DNA of 64,000 nucleotides from Paenibacillus tianjinensis (GTDB lineage: Bacteria; Bacillota; Bacilli; Paenibacillales; Paenibacillaceae), in NCBI RefSeq assembly GCF_017086365.1, contig NZ_CP070969.1:5978001-6042000 (forward strand), in the 5' to 3' direction. Below the pieces are notes generated by a model that was not told where the DNA came from, searched no databases, and worked only from the letters and a program-made list of their open reading frames with translations. Positions within the stretch are counted from its first letter, which is position 1. Each line of letters begins with the position of its first letter. A program made the position numbers and the translations under genes. Positions 16,726 through 26,080 of the stretch are shown piece after piece.

Positions 16726-18630
16726 ATGCCGCAGCGCATCCTTGACCATTCCCGGCATGTGTTCAGTAAAACGATGCCGTCCTTTAGCACTATTTTTCCG
16801 ATGGAGTCCTCTACCCCGTCCTATCCGTTCAGCGGAGTGGGCGGAAATGAGGATAAGGATGGAATAATCATTGTACAGAATAGTCAGATTTTCATCACTC
16901 CCCCTCTATGCGGCGGCAAGGCTGCCCTGATTTCTGCTGTTCACCCTGTCGTTCTGAAGATGGAAGGCGAGAAGGTAACTGAACCCACCCGGGTCACTTC
17001 AGTCAATCATCTGAGCTGGGAGATCAGTGAGAAGCCGCAGTACCAGATTACGATTTCCGAGGATAAGCTAAGAGCCTACTTTACCCTCTACCGTGTGGAG
17101 AAGTACGCCTGGAAGCTCGTGAATTGCCCCGCCTCCGCCGAAGTCTCTGTCCGGGCCGAGCCGGACTATGATCTGCTGCTGTCTAAGCTGACTGTAGATC
17201 AGATTCTTGCCGGCTTTCCTAAAAGCGCCTTCATTCCTAATCTCAACATTCCTGCTCTTTACGCCGAATTAAATAATCCGACCTATCTTCCGGTCTGCAT
17301 TGCTGTGGGCAAAGCCCCGGTTCCCGGGTTCAACGGCAGGCTGGAGCTCTTGCTGCAGCCTGATATGGCTGATGAGTTCAGCCGTCAGGAAGCCCCCGAC
17401 CCTCTGAATTACCTGAACTATCCGGGGATTGCGTCTGTCCATCCGGGAGAAGTGCTGGCCCGCAAATTGCCTCCGCAGGAAGGCTTGCCCGGCTTTGACG
17501 TGTATGGCGGCATTCTGCCGTCACCCCAGCCGGAGGATATCCGCCTGATGCACGCCGCCGATATCTCGCTGCTTCCAGGCGGAGAGATTATCGCACTGCG
17601 TGAAGGAAGACCCCGGATCACAGGCATCGGCACACCGGTGGTGAGTATTGATTTCCCTTCTGCCTATATTATGCCGGGGGGCATGGATACAGCAGACGGA
17701 GTCTTTATGTTTGCAGGAGATGTGGTTGCACCGGAAGGAGTCAGGGACCAATCCATCATTGAGGCTTTTGGCAATGTCTACATATACGGTGATGTCCGGG
17801 GGGCTGTGATTACCGCCACAGGCAGCATTGTGATCCGGGGAAAGATAACAGACAGCCAATTATATTGCGGTTATTACGGAGCAAGACAAGGGCGGCTGTA
17901 CCTGCATTCCGGTCACCTGATCGAGGAAATAACAGCACTGAGAAAAGCAGCCAGGCTGCTGGAGCAGAATCTTAAGTCACGTCAGCAGACTGTGAAATAC
18001 GGACTGGTAGTTATGCTGCTGCTGGAGAGTAAATGCAGCCATATACCGGGTCTGCTTACCAGGCTTCAGAACCTGCTTTTAGACAATGAGTCAGCCTGTC
18101 CTATGGATACAGAGCAAATTAAACAACTGCTGGAGGTCTTCCTGCACCCGGGGCAGTTCACCGACTTCATAACGGATTCCGTGATTGGGACGTTGTTGAA
18201 GCTGCTTGAGGCGTTTTGCGAGCGGATTGAAGGCCTGCAGGAGGAGAGTGCCCGGATTGATGTTGCAGAGGCGGAAGGCTGCATGCTCCAAGCCGGCGGA
18301 GACCTCTATATACATAAAGAAGGCGTCAGGAACTGCACACTGCGGGCATCCGGGAATGTTCAATTCCTCCTGGAACAATCGGTATGCAGCGGATCCATAG
18401 TCGAAGCGGGCGGAGCGATCACCCTGCAGAGCGCCTGCGCAGAAGCCGGCCAGCAATCGGTTCTTACAGCAGGAAGTACAATTAGTGCCCGCCGGATTTC
18501 CGCTACCCGCTTGTGCATTGGCGAATATACCACGGAGATTGATGATTTGCTGGAGAATGCGGTATACACAGCCCAGAATCTGCGAATGGGTAATCAAGAT
18601 AGTGCAAACTTGCTTACATACCGTTTTTAA
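16726..18630 (+). CDS. FapA-family (DUF342) protein under c-di-GMP riboswitch control
   Basis: A 634-residue cytosolic protein. The core (about residues 220-400) has the FapA pattern: VHPGEVLARKLPPQEGLPGFDVYG, then beta-helix repeats such as EAFGNVYIYGDVRGAVITATGSI and later LQAGGDLYIHKEGVRNCTLRASG. DUF342 proteins are often linked to surface polysaccharide, motility or sporulation, but their biochemistry is unclear. ATG 16726 follows GCGAGGT at a 7-nt spacing; an ATG at 16669 lies inside the riboswitch and is rejected. A c-di-GMP riboswitch directly upstream makes its expression c-di-GMP dependent, which fits the two GGDEF proteins elsewhere in the window. Confidence 0.85.
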   Translation: MPQRILDHSRHVFSKTMPSFSTIFPMESSTPSYPFSGVGGNEDKDGIIIVQNSQIFITPPLCGGKAALISAVHPVVLKMEGEKVTEPTRVTSVNHLSWEISEKPQYQITISEDKLRAYFTLYRVEKYAWKLVNCPASAEVSVRAEPDYDLLLSKLTVDQILAGFPKSAFIPNLNIPALYAELNNPTYLPVCIAVGKAPVPGFNGRLELLLQPDMADEFSRQEAPDPLNYLNYPGIASVHPGEVLARKLPPQEGLPGFDVYGGILPSPQPEDIRLMHAADISLLPGGEIIALREGRPRITGIGTPVVSIDFPSAYIMPGGMDTADGVFMFAGDVVAPEGVRDQSIIEAFGNVYIYGDVRGAVITATGSIVIRGKITDSQLYCGYYGARQGRLYLHSGHLIEEITALRKAARLLEQNLKSRQQTVKYGLVVMLLLESKCSHIPGLLTRLQNLLLDNESACPMDTEQIKQLLEVFLHPGQFTDFITDSVIGTLLKLLEAFCERIEGLQEESARIDVAEAEGCMLQAGGDLYIHKEGVRNCTLRASGNVQFLLEQSVCSGSIVEAGGAITLQSACAEAGQQSVLTAGSTISARRISATRLCIGEYTTEIDDLLENAVYTAQNLRMGNQDSANLLTYRF

Positions 18631-18639
18631 GCCCAATGA

Positions 18640-18678
18640 AAGAGCCTGCCGGACCTCATGCAGATCCGGCAGGCTCTT
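18640..18678. terminator. Bidirectional terminator between the FapA-family and EamA genes
   Basis: A perfect 14-bp stem AAGAGCCTGCCGGA/TCCGGCAGGCTCTT lies between converging genes, followed by CTTATTTT on the plus strand. Confidence 0.85.
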
Positions 18679-18684
18679 CTTATT

Positions 18685-19563
18685 TTATCCGGGCGTCCGC
18701 CCCAGCTTTACATTTACCAGAATAATGCTGCCCACGATCAGCAGCATACCCACAATCAGGTTGGGCGTAATCTGCTCATGTAGCAGCACTACGCTTGAGC
18801 CGATGGAGATCAGCGGGATCAGGAAGGTAAACGAACCGACCCTACTGGCCTCCCCTTCATTGATCAGCTTAAAGTACACCATCCAGCCGAGCGCGATGAC
18901 GAACACCGCAATGAACAGTGTGTTAACAATAAAAGCACTGTTCCAGGTAATTGCTGACCAGCTTTCCATGGCTGAACCGGCTGCCAGCAGGATCACTCCG
19001 CCAATCATGATCTGCATCGCCGTCATCCACAGCATATCTACCCGGGCCGCATTTCGTTTCGTATAGATGGTGGCGAATGCCCAGCTGAGTGCGCTGGCCA
19101 GCGCAAGCAGAACACCGACAGGAGAGATGCTTCCGTTGAACCCGCCGATGCTCAGCGCGGCTACCCCCAGAAAGCCGAGCAGCAGGCCGAATATTTTCAG
19201 CCCGTACATGCTCTCCCCTAGCCAGATCCAGGCAAAGATGCCCAGCAGCACCGGCTGCAGAAACACAATGGCCGAGAACAGCCCGGAAGGCACATACTGC
19301 AGGCCTATCGTCTGGAAGCCGTAATAAAAGACGATACTGAGTATCGCCGATGTCAAATAGACCGGCCACAGTTGCCTGAACTGAAGCTGCTTCCCTTTCG
19401 GCAGGGCTGCGATGATCAGGATGATACCCGCAATCACTGTCCGGATACCGGCAAACAGCAGCGGAGGCGCATAGGATAAGGCGATTTTGGACAGGGGCCA
19501 GTTGATCCCCCAGACAATCACCAAAAAAGTAAGCAGAGCTATCGTTTTATTACGTCCGGACAT
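18685..19563 (-). CDS. EamA/DMT-superfamily exporter
   Basis: A 292-residue, roughly ten-helix protein with two EamA repeats; VIVWGINWPLSKIALSYAPPL is the characteristic first-helix pattern. The substrate is unknown. ATG 19563 follows AGAGGTGA. It is divergent from a LysR gene, with 96 bp between the two likely starts. This arrangement commonly means the LysR protein controls the exporter, which is an inference here. Paralogue of the exporter at 1.7 kb. Confidence 0.85.
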   Translation of the reverse strand: MSGRNKTIALLTFLVIVWGINWPLSKIALSYAPPLLFAGIRTVIAGIILIIAALPKGKQLQFRQLWPVYLTSAILSIVFYYGFQTIGLQYVPSGLFSAIVFLQPVLLGIFAWIWLGESMYGLKIFGLLLGFLGVAALSIGGFNGSISPVGVLLALASALSWAFATIYTKRNAARVDMLWMTAMQIMIGGVILLAAGSAMESWSAITWNSAFIVNTLFIAVFVIALGWMVYFKLINEGEASRVGSFTFLIPLISIGSSVVLLHEQITPNLIVGMLLIVGSIILVNVKLGRTPG

Positions 19564-19659
19564 TCATTCACCTCTTGTTTCATTTTCATTCCAAATGATA
19601 CAATATCCCCAGTCATAATTGAAATGAATTATTATCATGAGGGGCATAACAAATCCGAT

Positions 19660-20568
19660 ATGAATAACAATCAAATTCGCCTGTTTGTCAAAATTGCCGA
19701 AACCGGAAGCTTCACCAAAGCCGGGTTGGAGCTGAATATGACCCAGCCGGCGGTCAGCCGCGCTATATCCGCCCTCGAAACGGAAATGGACGTCAAGCTG
19801 CTGCTTCGCGACCGCCGCAGCGGGCTGATGCTCACAGAGGTGGGTAAACGTGTCCTGATTCTTTTCCGAGAAATTCTCAGCGGGTTCAATAAGGTCGAGC
19901 AGGAGATTGCCGCGGAGAAAGGACTGGAGAAGGGACTGATCCGGATCGGAGCCTTCCCGGTGGCGGCTGCTTACTTTGTGCCCAAGATGATCCGCTCGAT
20001 TAAGAGCAGGTATCCGGGGATCGAAATCTCCGTCCACGAAGGCTCGGTGGCCGAGGTGAAGGAATGGCTGGAAACGCGCCAGATTGATGTCGCGCTAATT
20101 ATTCCGCCGCATGAGGAATTTGAGACCATTCCGCTTTTTCGGGAGAAGCTGTATGCGGTGCTGCCCGGCGCTCATCCGCTGGGTCAACACCAGATCATTG
20201 ATGTGAAACACCTGGAGCACGAGCCGATGATGATCTGCAGAGCAGGCTATGAGCCTCCAGTGCTTGATTTATTCAAGAGAGCCGGCAGTGAGCTGAACGT
20301 GAAATATGTGGTCAACAGCTACAATACAGCACTGAACATGATCCAGGAGGGCCTTGCCGTAGGCGTGCTGTCCCAGCTGTCGCTGCTCGCGCCGCCTGAT
20401 GATGTGATCATCCGGGAGCTTTCACCCGATGCTTACCGGGATGTCCATCTGGCGGTCCATTCGCTGGAGGAAGCGTCCATCGCTGTCAGGTTGCTTATTG
20501 ATACTGCGCTCGAATTATTCGCGGAAGCCGGAAATCTGCATCCTGCTACAAACACTGTAAAGGAGTGA
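19660..20568 (+). CDS. LysR-family transcriptional regulator
   Basis: About 302 residues. The N-terminal helix-turn-helix reads FVKIAETGSFTKAGLELNMTQPAVSRAISALE, followed by a substrate-binding-like effector domain (from about residue 90, IGAFPVAAAYFVPKMI). The start is uncertain: ATG 19660 gives the normal LysR N-terminus but has only a distant GAGGGG; ATG 19624 adds twelve residues and also lacks a ribosome binding site. It is divergent from an EamA exporter and directly precedes an aldo/keto reductase, whose ribosome binding site overlaps its stop codon; both are candidate targets. Confidence 0.87.
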   Translation: MNNNQIRLFVKIAETGSFTKAGLELNMTQPAVSRAISALETEMDVKLLLRDRRSGLMLTEVGKRVLILFREILSGFNKVEQEIAAEKGLEKGLIRIGAFPVAAAYFVPKMIRSIKSRYPGIEISVHEGSVAEVKEWLETRQIDVALIIPPHEEFETIPLFREKLYAVLPGAHPLGQHQIIDVKHLEHEPMMICRAGYEPPVLDLFKRAGSELNVKYVVNSYNTALNMIQEGLAVGVLSQLSLLAPPDDVIIRELSPDAYRDVHLAVHSLEEASIAVRLLIDTALELFAEAGNLHPATNTVKE

Positions 20569-20573
20569 TTAAT

Positions 20574-21548
20574 ATGAAGACCAACCGTCTGGGAAAAAGC
20601 GGGCTGCAGGTATCGGCACTAGGCCTTGGAACGAATGCTTTTGGCAAACGTGCCGATCAGCAGACCTCGATTGAGATTATTCATACCGCACTGGATCAGG
20701 GGATCAACTTCATCGATACCGCCAATATTTATGCCGGTACCGAATCGGAAAGAATCATCGGCCTGGCTCTGGAAGGCAGGCGGGATCGCGCAGTTCTGGC
20801 CACCAAGGCAGGTCTGCCGCGGGCTGAGGGCCCTAATGGGAGCGGCTCCTCCCGCCATCACCTGATGCTGGAGCTGGAAGGCAGCTTGCGCCGGCTGAAG
20901 ACGGATTATGTGGATCTGTATCAGATCCACACCTTCGATCCGTATACGCCGCTGGAAGAAACGCTGCGCACCCTGGATGATATGGTGTCGGCGGGTAAGG
21001 TCCGTTATATCGGCGCTTCTAATTACGCGGCCTGGGAACTGATGAAGGCGCTCGGAATCAGCGCAGCGCGGAATCTGATCAAATACAGCTCGATTCAGTG
21101 CAGCTATTCACTGGCCGACCGGACCCCCGAGAACGAGCTGCTCCCGCTCTGTCTGGATCAGGGACTGGGTATCATCCCTTACTTCCCGCTGGCCGGGGGC
21201 ATACTGAGCGGCAAATACAGCAGCAGCGGCGCTGCACCTGCCGGGTCACGGGCCGAGACCGATCCGAACTTTACCCGCTTCCTTACCCCTGAGCGGATTG
21301 CACTGGGTAATGAAGTCAGCCGGATCGCCGCAGACCTCGGAACCTCGCCCACAGCCTTGTCCTTAGCCTGGCTGATGAGCAGGCCCGCTGTATCCACGGT
21401 TATCGTAGGGGCTACACGGGTGGAGCAGGTGCAGCAGAATCTGCAGAGCACCGCTCTTGAGCTGGACGCGGAGACCCTGGACAAGCTGGAAGAAGCCAGC
21501 CGCCCGTTCCGCAGCGGCGAGCCGTTCGCAGTCTACCGTCTGCCGTAA
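20574..21548 (+). CDS. Aldo/keto reductase
   Basis: A 324-residue (beta/alpha)8 NADPH-dependent reductase. The catalytic tetrad is visible: D in FIDTANIYAGTESE, the Tyr of the same motif, K in VLATKAG, and H in YQIHTFD. The cofactor region near the end reads VIVGATRVEQVQQN. The substrate is unknown. ATG 20574 follows AAGGAGTG; that site overlaps the LysR stop, so the two genes form an operon. It ends before a bidirectional terminator. Confidence 0.88.
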   Translation: MKTNRLGKSGLQVSALGLGTNAFGKRADQQTSIEIIHTALDQGINFIDTANIYAGTESERIIGLALEGRRDRAVLATKAGLPRAEGPNGSGSSRHHLMLELEGSLRRLKTDYVDLYQIHTFDPYTPLEETLRTLDDMVSAGKVRYIGASNYAAWELMKALGISAARNLIKYSSIQCSYSLADRTPENELLPLCLDQGLGIIPYFPLAGGILSGKYSSSGAAPAGSRAETDPNFTRFLTPERIALGNEVSRIAADLGTSPTALSLAWLMSRPAVSTVIVGATRVEQVQQNLQSTALELDAETLDKLEEASRPFRSGEPFAVYRLP

Positions 21549-21563
21549 TTGCAGAACGCCAAG

Positions 21564-21619
21564 AAGCCTATAGCTCCTTCCTGCCGGTTATCGGCGGGCT
21601 GGAGCTATAGGCTTTTTTA
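21564..21619. terminator. Terminator between the aldo/keto reductase and hcp
   Basis: A 14-bp stem AAGCCTATAGCTCC/GGAGCTATAGGCTT with T run TTTTTTA on the plus strand; A residues on the other side allow use from hcp too. Confidence 0.85.
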
Positions 21620-21638
21620 ATAGAACAGCATTGCTTAT

Positions 21639-23291
21639 TTATACGGCTGCGATGAACCGCTCCATATCTTCCTCGACCGTTGTAATACCGCCGATTCCGA
21701 AGTTATCAACCAGCACTTTAGCCACATTCGGCGAGAGGAAGGCCGGCAGCGTCGGGCCGAGATGAATGTTTTTGACACCCAGGTGCAGCAGCGCAAGCAG
21801 CACGATGACCGCTTTTTGCTCATACCAGGCAATATTGTAGGCAATCGGCAGGTCGTTGATATCGTCCAGTCCGAACACTTCCTTCAGCTTCAGGGCAATG
21901 ACCACAAGGGAATAGGAATCATTGCATTGTCCGGCGTCCAGCACACGCGGAATTCCGCCGATATCGCCGAGCGCAAGCTTGTTGTATTTGTACTTCGCAC
22001 AGCCTGCGGTAAGAATGACAGTATCCCCCGGCAGTTCAGCAGCAAAGTCAGTGTAGTAATTGCGGCTCTTCATCCGGCCGTCGCAGCCTGCCATCACGAA
22101 GAATTGCTTAATGGCCCCGCTCTGGACAGCTTCTACCACCTGATCGGCCACATTCATAACCGCTGCGTGGGCAAACCCGCCGACAATCTCTCCAGTTTCA
22201 ATCTCAGTCGGAGCTTCACAGCCCTTCGCCTGCGCAATAATCGCGGAGAAATCCTTCACTCCATGCTCATCCGCCGGAATATGCTGCACTCCCGGGAAGC
22301 CGGTGTTGCCTGTCGTGTATAACCGGTCAATATAGCTGTCCTTAGGCGGCACAATGCAGTTCGTAGTCATCAGAATCGGACCGTTGAAGCTGGCAAATTC
22401 CTCATTCTGCTTCCACCAGGCATTGCCGTAATTGCCTACAAAGTGGCTATACTTCTTAAAGGCCGGATAATAGTGAGCCGGCAGCATCTCACTGTGCGTA
22501 TACACATCTACTCCAGTTCCCTCTGTCTGCTTCAGCAGCTCTTCCATATCCTTCAGGTCATGTCCGCTGATCAGAATTCCCGGATTCTGTCCTACGCCGA
22601 TGTTCACTTTGGTGATTTCCGGGTTGCCGTAAGTGGTTGTATTCGCCTGGTCGAGCAGAGCCATCACATCAACGCCGAACTTGCCGCATTCCAGCACAAG
22701 TGCAGTCAGCTCATCAGCGCTCAGACTGTCATCCAGAACTGAAGCCAGCCCTTTTTCCATAAAAGCATGGGCGCCTGTATCCGCAAAGCCCAGCACTGCA
22801 GCATGCTCCATGTAGGCCGCCATTCCCTTCAGTCCATAAGTCAGCAGCTCGCGAAGGGAACGGACATCCTCATTCTCCGTCGACAGAACGCCTACCGTTT
22901 CCGACTTGGCCAGCAGGTCCTCTTCTGTATCCGCTGTCCAGAGTGCGGCATCATGATTCGCGAGAGGTACCGCCGCTCCAGCCTCCTTCAGCCTGCTGCT
23001 CCACTGGTCACGCAAGGTAAGCCCCGTTCTTATTCTGTCAATAAAAGCTTCCGGGACAAAGTTGGCATTGGTTATCGTAGCAAACATACTTTCTATAATG
23101 AACTTATCTGTGACGGAGTCAGTAATGCCTAATTCCCGGCCTCTCCGTGCAAAGATGGAAATGCCTTTCAGTGTGTAGATCATCAGATCCTGAAGATTGG
23201 CAACTTCACTCGTCTTCCCGCATACTCCCTGGATAGTACAGCCCGTTCCTTTGGCCGCCTCCTGACATTGAAAACAAAACATGCTGCTCAT
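21639..23291 (-). CDS. hcp: Hybrid-cluster protein (hydroxylamine reductase)
   Basis: A 550-residue Fe-S enzyme. The N-terminal cluster motif is C-X2-C-X8-C-X5-C (C6, C9, C18, C24), the spacing found in class I Hcp rather than the enterobacterial type. Downstream hybrid-cluster ligands occur in [41 protein letters not shown] and AGQCNDSYS. Hcp reduces nitric oxide or hydroxylamine under anaerobic nitrosative stress. ATG 23291 is preceded by AAGGAGTGAAGGTG. It is divergent from a Crp/Fnr-family gene with a palindromic operator between them. Confidence 0.95.
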   Translation of the reverse strand: MSSMFCFQCQEAAKGTGCTIQGVCGKTSEVANLQDLMIYTLKGISIFARRGRELGITDSVTDKFIIESMFATITNANFVPEAFIDRIRTGLTLRDQWSSRLKEAGAAVPLANHDAALWTADTEEDLLAKSETVGVLSTENEDVRSLRELLTYGLKGMAAYMEHAAVLGFADTGAHAFMEKGLASVLDDSLSADELTALVLECGKFGVDVMALLDQANTTTYGNPEITKVNIGVGQNPGILISGHDLKDMEELLKQTEGTGVDVYTHSEMLPAHYYPAFKKYSHFVGNYGNAWWKQNEEFASFNGPILMTTNCIVPPKDSYIDRLYTTGNTGFPGVQHIPADEHGVKDFSAIIAQAKGCEAPTEIETGEIVGGFAHAAVMNVADQVVEAVQSGAIKQFFVMAGCDGRMKSRNYYTDFAAELPGDTVILTAGCAKYKYNKLALGDIGGIPRVLDAGQCNDSYSLVVIALKLKEVFGLDDINDLPIAYNIAWYEQKAVIVLLALLHLGVKNIHLGPTLPAFLSPNVAKVLVDNFGIGGITTVEEDMERFIAAV

Positions 23292-23365
23292 TGCACCTTC
23301 ACTCCTTTAAATGGGTATCGTTACACAGGGCAGAGACTGTTCATCTGCCTTTACAGTTACTATTT

Positions 23366-23410
23366 ATTGTAGTAGACTTTCGCCATACAATCGGTAACGG
23401 ATGTTACCGA
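23366..23410 (-). promoter_or_regulatory. hcp promoter with Crp/Fnr-type operator
   Basis: A perfect 20-bp palindrome TCGGTAACGGATGTTACCGA occupies 23391-23410. On the minus strand a TACAAT -10 box lies at 23371-23366 with no good -35. The operator centre is then about 41.5 bp upstream of the expected start point, the position of class II Crp/Fnr activators. Confidence 0.7.
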
Positions 23411-23435
23411 ATAAATTTAAATTTGGAGGAAATCG

Positions 23436-24143
23436 ATGAAGCCGGATCCTGCTGTACTGCAGTCCTGTCTGCTGTTCCGGGGCAAGCCTGTAGAAGAGAT
23501 TGAAGCTCTGCTGCAAAAGATGCAGTACTCCATTTCTTCCTACCAGAAGAACATGCTAATCTTCGCCGAGGGCGACACTGCGGACCGGATCGGAATCATC
23601 CTCTCCGGGCGGGTCGAGGTTCAGAAGACCCATCCCACCGGCAGCAGCGTGACTATCGCCCATTTAAATGCGGGGCAAACAATCGGGGAAGCCGTACTGT
23701 TCCGCAGAGAAAATATAGTCCCGGCTACTGCCACAGCTACAGGCCCCTGCTCTATCCTGTTTATAGGTAAACAGGAGCTGCTGAGGCTGTTCACCACAGA
23801 TACAGACATGCTGACCCGCTTCATTGAGAATCTGTCTGAACGGCTGGTGCTCGTGAACCGCAAAATCGAGATGCTGTCCGCAGGCCCGCTGCGGCGGCGG
23901 ATGATTTACTTTCTGCTGGAGCAGGCCATGCAGCAAGCTTCAGATATCATCTCCCTGCCGTTCAGCCGCAAGGAGTGGGCAGAGCATTTGAATACAGCGC
24001 GTCCTTCACTGTCCCGTGAAATGGGCTACTTGCGCGACATCGGCTGGATTGAGTTCAAAGGCAGCCGGATTTCCCTGCTGAACCGTGAGGCTATGAATGA
24101 CTACATCCGCACCGACAGTGCTGATTCCGGCAAAGAGAAATAA
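23436..24143 (+). CDS. Crp/Fnr-family regulator, probable activator of hcp
   Basis: A 235-residue protein: cyclic-nucleotide-binding-like beta-barrel (IFAEGDTADRIGIILSGRVEV, GQTIGEAVLFR), dimer helix, then a winged helix with LPFSRKEWAEHLNTARPSLSREMGYL. There is no Fnr-type N-terminal cysteine cluster; single cysteines lie at C11 and in GPCSILF. GGAGGAAATCG precedes ATG 23436. The gene is divergent from hcp and a perfect palindrome lies between them, so it is inferred to sense nitrosative or redox stress and control hcp. How it senses is not evident. Confidence 0.88.
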   Translation: MKPDPAVLQSCLLFRGKPVEEIEALLQKMQYSISSYQKNMLIFAEGDTADRIGIILSGRVEVQKTHPTGSSVTIAHLNAGQTIGEAVLFRRENIVPATATATGPCSILFIGKQELLRLFTTDTDMLTRFIENLSERLVLVNRKIEMLSAGPLRRRMIYFLLEQAMQQASDIISLPFSRKEWAEHLNTARPSLSREMGYLRDIGWIEFKGSRISLLNREAMNDYIRTDSADSGKEK

Positions 24144-24175
24144 CCATTCGTTTCATCCCATTGGAGGGATCAGTT

Positions 24176-25567
24176 ATGCCTGAAGTTAACGAGCAGGACA
24201 TCGGCCTTATGCTGGCCGAGCATAGACAATTTTTCAACAGCGGGGTGACCAAGGAGACGGCCTTCCGGCTTCGTCAGCTGCAGAAGCTGGGAGACGCCAT
24301 CCGCAGGCACGAATCCCGGATCATCAAGGCGCTGCATCAGGATCTCCGCAAAAGCGAGTTCGAAGCCTACGCCACGGAAATCGGCTTCACGCTGGACAGC
24401 ATCGGCTATATGATGAAGCATCTCAAGCGGTGGATGAAGCCTGTCAAGGTCCAATCTCCACTGCACATGTTTCCGTCGAAAAGCCTGATCATCAGTGAGC
24501 CTTACGGCACCGTACTCATTATCGGCCCGTTCAATTATCCGTTCCAGCTGCTGATCGAGCCGTTGATCGGGGCTATCACCGCCGGCAACTGTGCAGTTCT
24601 GAAGCCGTCGGAGAGCACACCGGCCGTTTCGGCCGTGATCGAGGAATTGATCAAGGAGACCTTCGAGCCCGGCTATATCCGGGTAGTGCAAGGCGAGAAG
24701 GAAACGACCAATCTGCTGATCCACGCGAGGTTTGACTATATTTTCTTCACCGGCAGTGTACCCGTCGGCAAAATTGTCATGGAAGCCGCCGCCAAGCAGC
24801 TTGTTCCCGTCACCCTGGAGCTGGGCGGCAAAAGCCCGGTCATTGTCGATAAAACGGCCAATCTGGAGACGGCTGCCAAGCGGATCGTCTGGGGGAAGCT
24901 AATCAATGTGGGGCAAACCTGCATCGCGCCGGATTACCTGCTGGTTCACAGGGAGGTTGCCGCGAAGCTGATCTCCCTGATGAAGCAATCCATCAGGGCC
25001 TTTTACGGCGAGAATCCCCGCAGCAATCCGGATTACGGGCGGATCGTGAACGAACGCCAGCTGAGGAGAATCGCCGGAATGATTGAAAGGGACCGCCCCA
25101 AGATTATTGCGGGCGGCACAGTTGAGCCCGAGGATCTGTACATTGAGCCTACCCTGCTCTACCCGGCTGCTTGGAGTGATGCCGCGATGGAGGATGAAAT
25201 CTTCGGACCCGTGCTGCCAATTATCGAATTTGGCCGGCTGGAGGAAGCGATCAGCAGCATCAATCAGCATCCGAAGCCGCTGGCCCTTTATCTGTTCACC
25301 GAAGATAAGCAGGTGGAGCAGCAGATACTGGGCAGTGTATCCTTCGGGGGAGGCTGCGTGAATGACACGATCAGCCATGTCGCCAGCTCCCGCCTGCCGT
25401 TTGGCGGTGTCGGCAATTCCGGCATCGGCGGATATCACGGCAAGCACAGCTTTGACCTGTTCTCCCACCGCAAGAGCATCGTCAAAAGAAGCTCAAGAGT
25501 CGATTTCGGCATTGTGTACCCGCCTTACGGCAATAAAATTAAGCTGGTTCGCAAGCTATTGAAGTAG
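24176..25567 (+). CDS. Aldehyde dehydrogenase (class 3, YwdH-like)
   Basis: A 463-residue NAD(P)-dependent enzyme. FNYPFQLLIEPLIGAI is the cofactor region, LELGGKSPVIVDKTA holds the general base Glu, VGQTCIAPDY the catalytic Cys and EIFGPVLPII the second cofactor Glu. Length and a hydrophobic-basic C-terminus (KIKLVRKLLK) fit the class 3 fatty-aldehyde group. ATG 24176 follows GGAGGG at 7 nt. It lies 32 bp after the Crp/Fnr gene and is followed by ridA in the same direction; an operon is likely. Confidence 0.92.
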   Translation: MPEVNEQDIGLMLAEHRQFFNSGVTKETAFRLRQLQKLGDAIRRHESRIIKALHQDLRKSEFEAYATEIGFTLDSIGYMMKHLKRWMKPVKVQSPLHMFPSKSLIISEPYGTVLIIGPFNYPFQLLIEPLIGAITAGNCAVLKPSESTPAVSAVIEELIKETFEPGYIRVVQGEKETTNLLIHARFDYIFFTGSVPVGKIVMEAAAKQLVPVTLELGGKSPVIVDKTANLETAAKRIVWGKLINVGQTCIAPDYLLVHREVAAKLISLMKQSIRAFYGENPRSNPDYGRIVNERQLRRIAGMIERDRPKIIAGGTVEPEDLYIEPTLLYPAAWSDAAMEDEIFGPVLPIIEFGRLEEAISSINQHPKPLALYLFTEDKQVEQQILGSVSFGGGCVNDTISHVASSRLPFGGVGNSGIGGYHGKHSFDLFSHRKSIVKRSSRVDFGIVYPPYGNKIKLVRKLLK

Positions 25568-25607
25568 AAGACCCTGAGAATATTTCAATGGAGAGTGAGG
25601 GGATACG

Positions 25608-25991
25608 ATGGAGCGCAGACAGATATTTACAGGTTCGCCTTGGGAGTCCGTTGTAGGATATTGCCGGGCCATCCGCATCGGGAACCGAATTGAGGTGGCC
25701 GGAACTACGGCAATGCGGGATGGAGAAGTTGCCTTTGAAGGCAATCCTTACGGGCAGACCAAATTCATTCTGCAGACGATTGAGAAAGCACTGAATGAAC
25801 TCGGCGCTGACCTCTCTCAGGTCGTCAGAACAAGAATGTTTGTTACGGATATCTCGAAATGGGAGGAATACGGCAAAGCGCACGGTGAATTCTTCAAAAA
25901 CATCCAGCCGGTCGCGACCATGGTTGAGGTTAAGTCGCTTATCGATCCCCGGCTGCTGATTGAAATTGAAGTAGAAGCTGTAGCACAGTAA
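25608..25991 (+). CDS. RidA/YjgF-family enamine/imine deaminase-like protein
   Basis: A 127-residue RidA-fold protein with the conserved GNPYGQTKFILQTIEKAL, VVRTRMFVTDISKWEEYG and late VEVKSLIDPRLLIEIEVEA; the key Arg is in VRTRMF and Glu in the last motif. RidA homologues hydrolyse reactive enamines/imines. This member belongs to the group with an N-terminal ERRQIFTGSPWE rather than the classical RidA start, so activity is not certain. GAGGGGATACG precedes the ATG. It lies 40 bp after the aldehyde dehydrogenase and ends at a strong terminator. Confidence 0.88.
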   Translation: MERRQIFTGSPWESVVGYCRAIRIGNRIEVAGTTAMRDGEVAFEGNPYGQTKFILQTIEKALNELGADLSQVVRTRMFVTDISKWEEYGKAHGEFFKNIQPVATMVEVKSLIDPRLLIEIEVEAVAQ

Positions 25992-26002
25992 AACAAGGAA
26001 CA

Positions 26003-26043
26003 TTAAAAGGCGGCCATCCTGACCAGGGATAGCCGCCTTTTAA
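26003..26043. terminator. Bidirectional terminator after ridA
   Basis: Stem TTAAAAGGCGGC-CATCC / GGGAT-GCCGCCTTTTAA with A and T runs on both sides, between converging genes. Confidence 0.88.
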
Positions 26044-26080
26044 TGTATATAAATAATGCATTCCCCCCGGAATCCCCGCC

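Noticed and set aside
16605..16790. Short minus-strand frame over the riboswitch
   Set aside because: It overlaps conserved GEMM elements and has no ribosome binding site.
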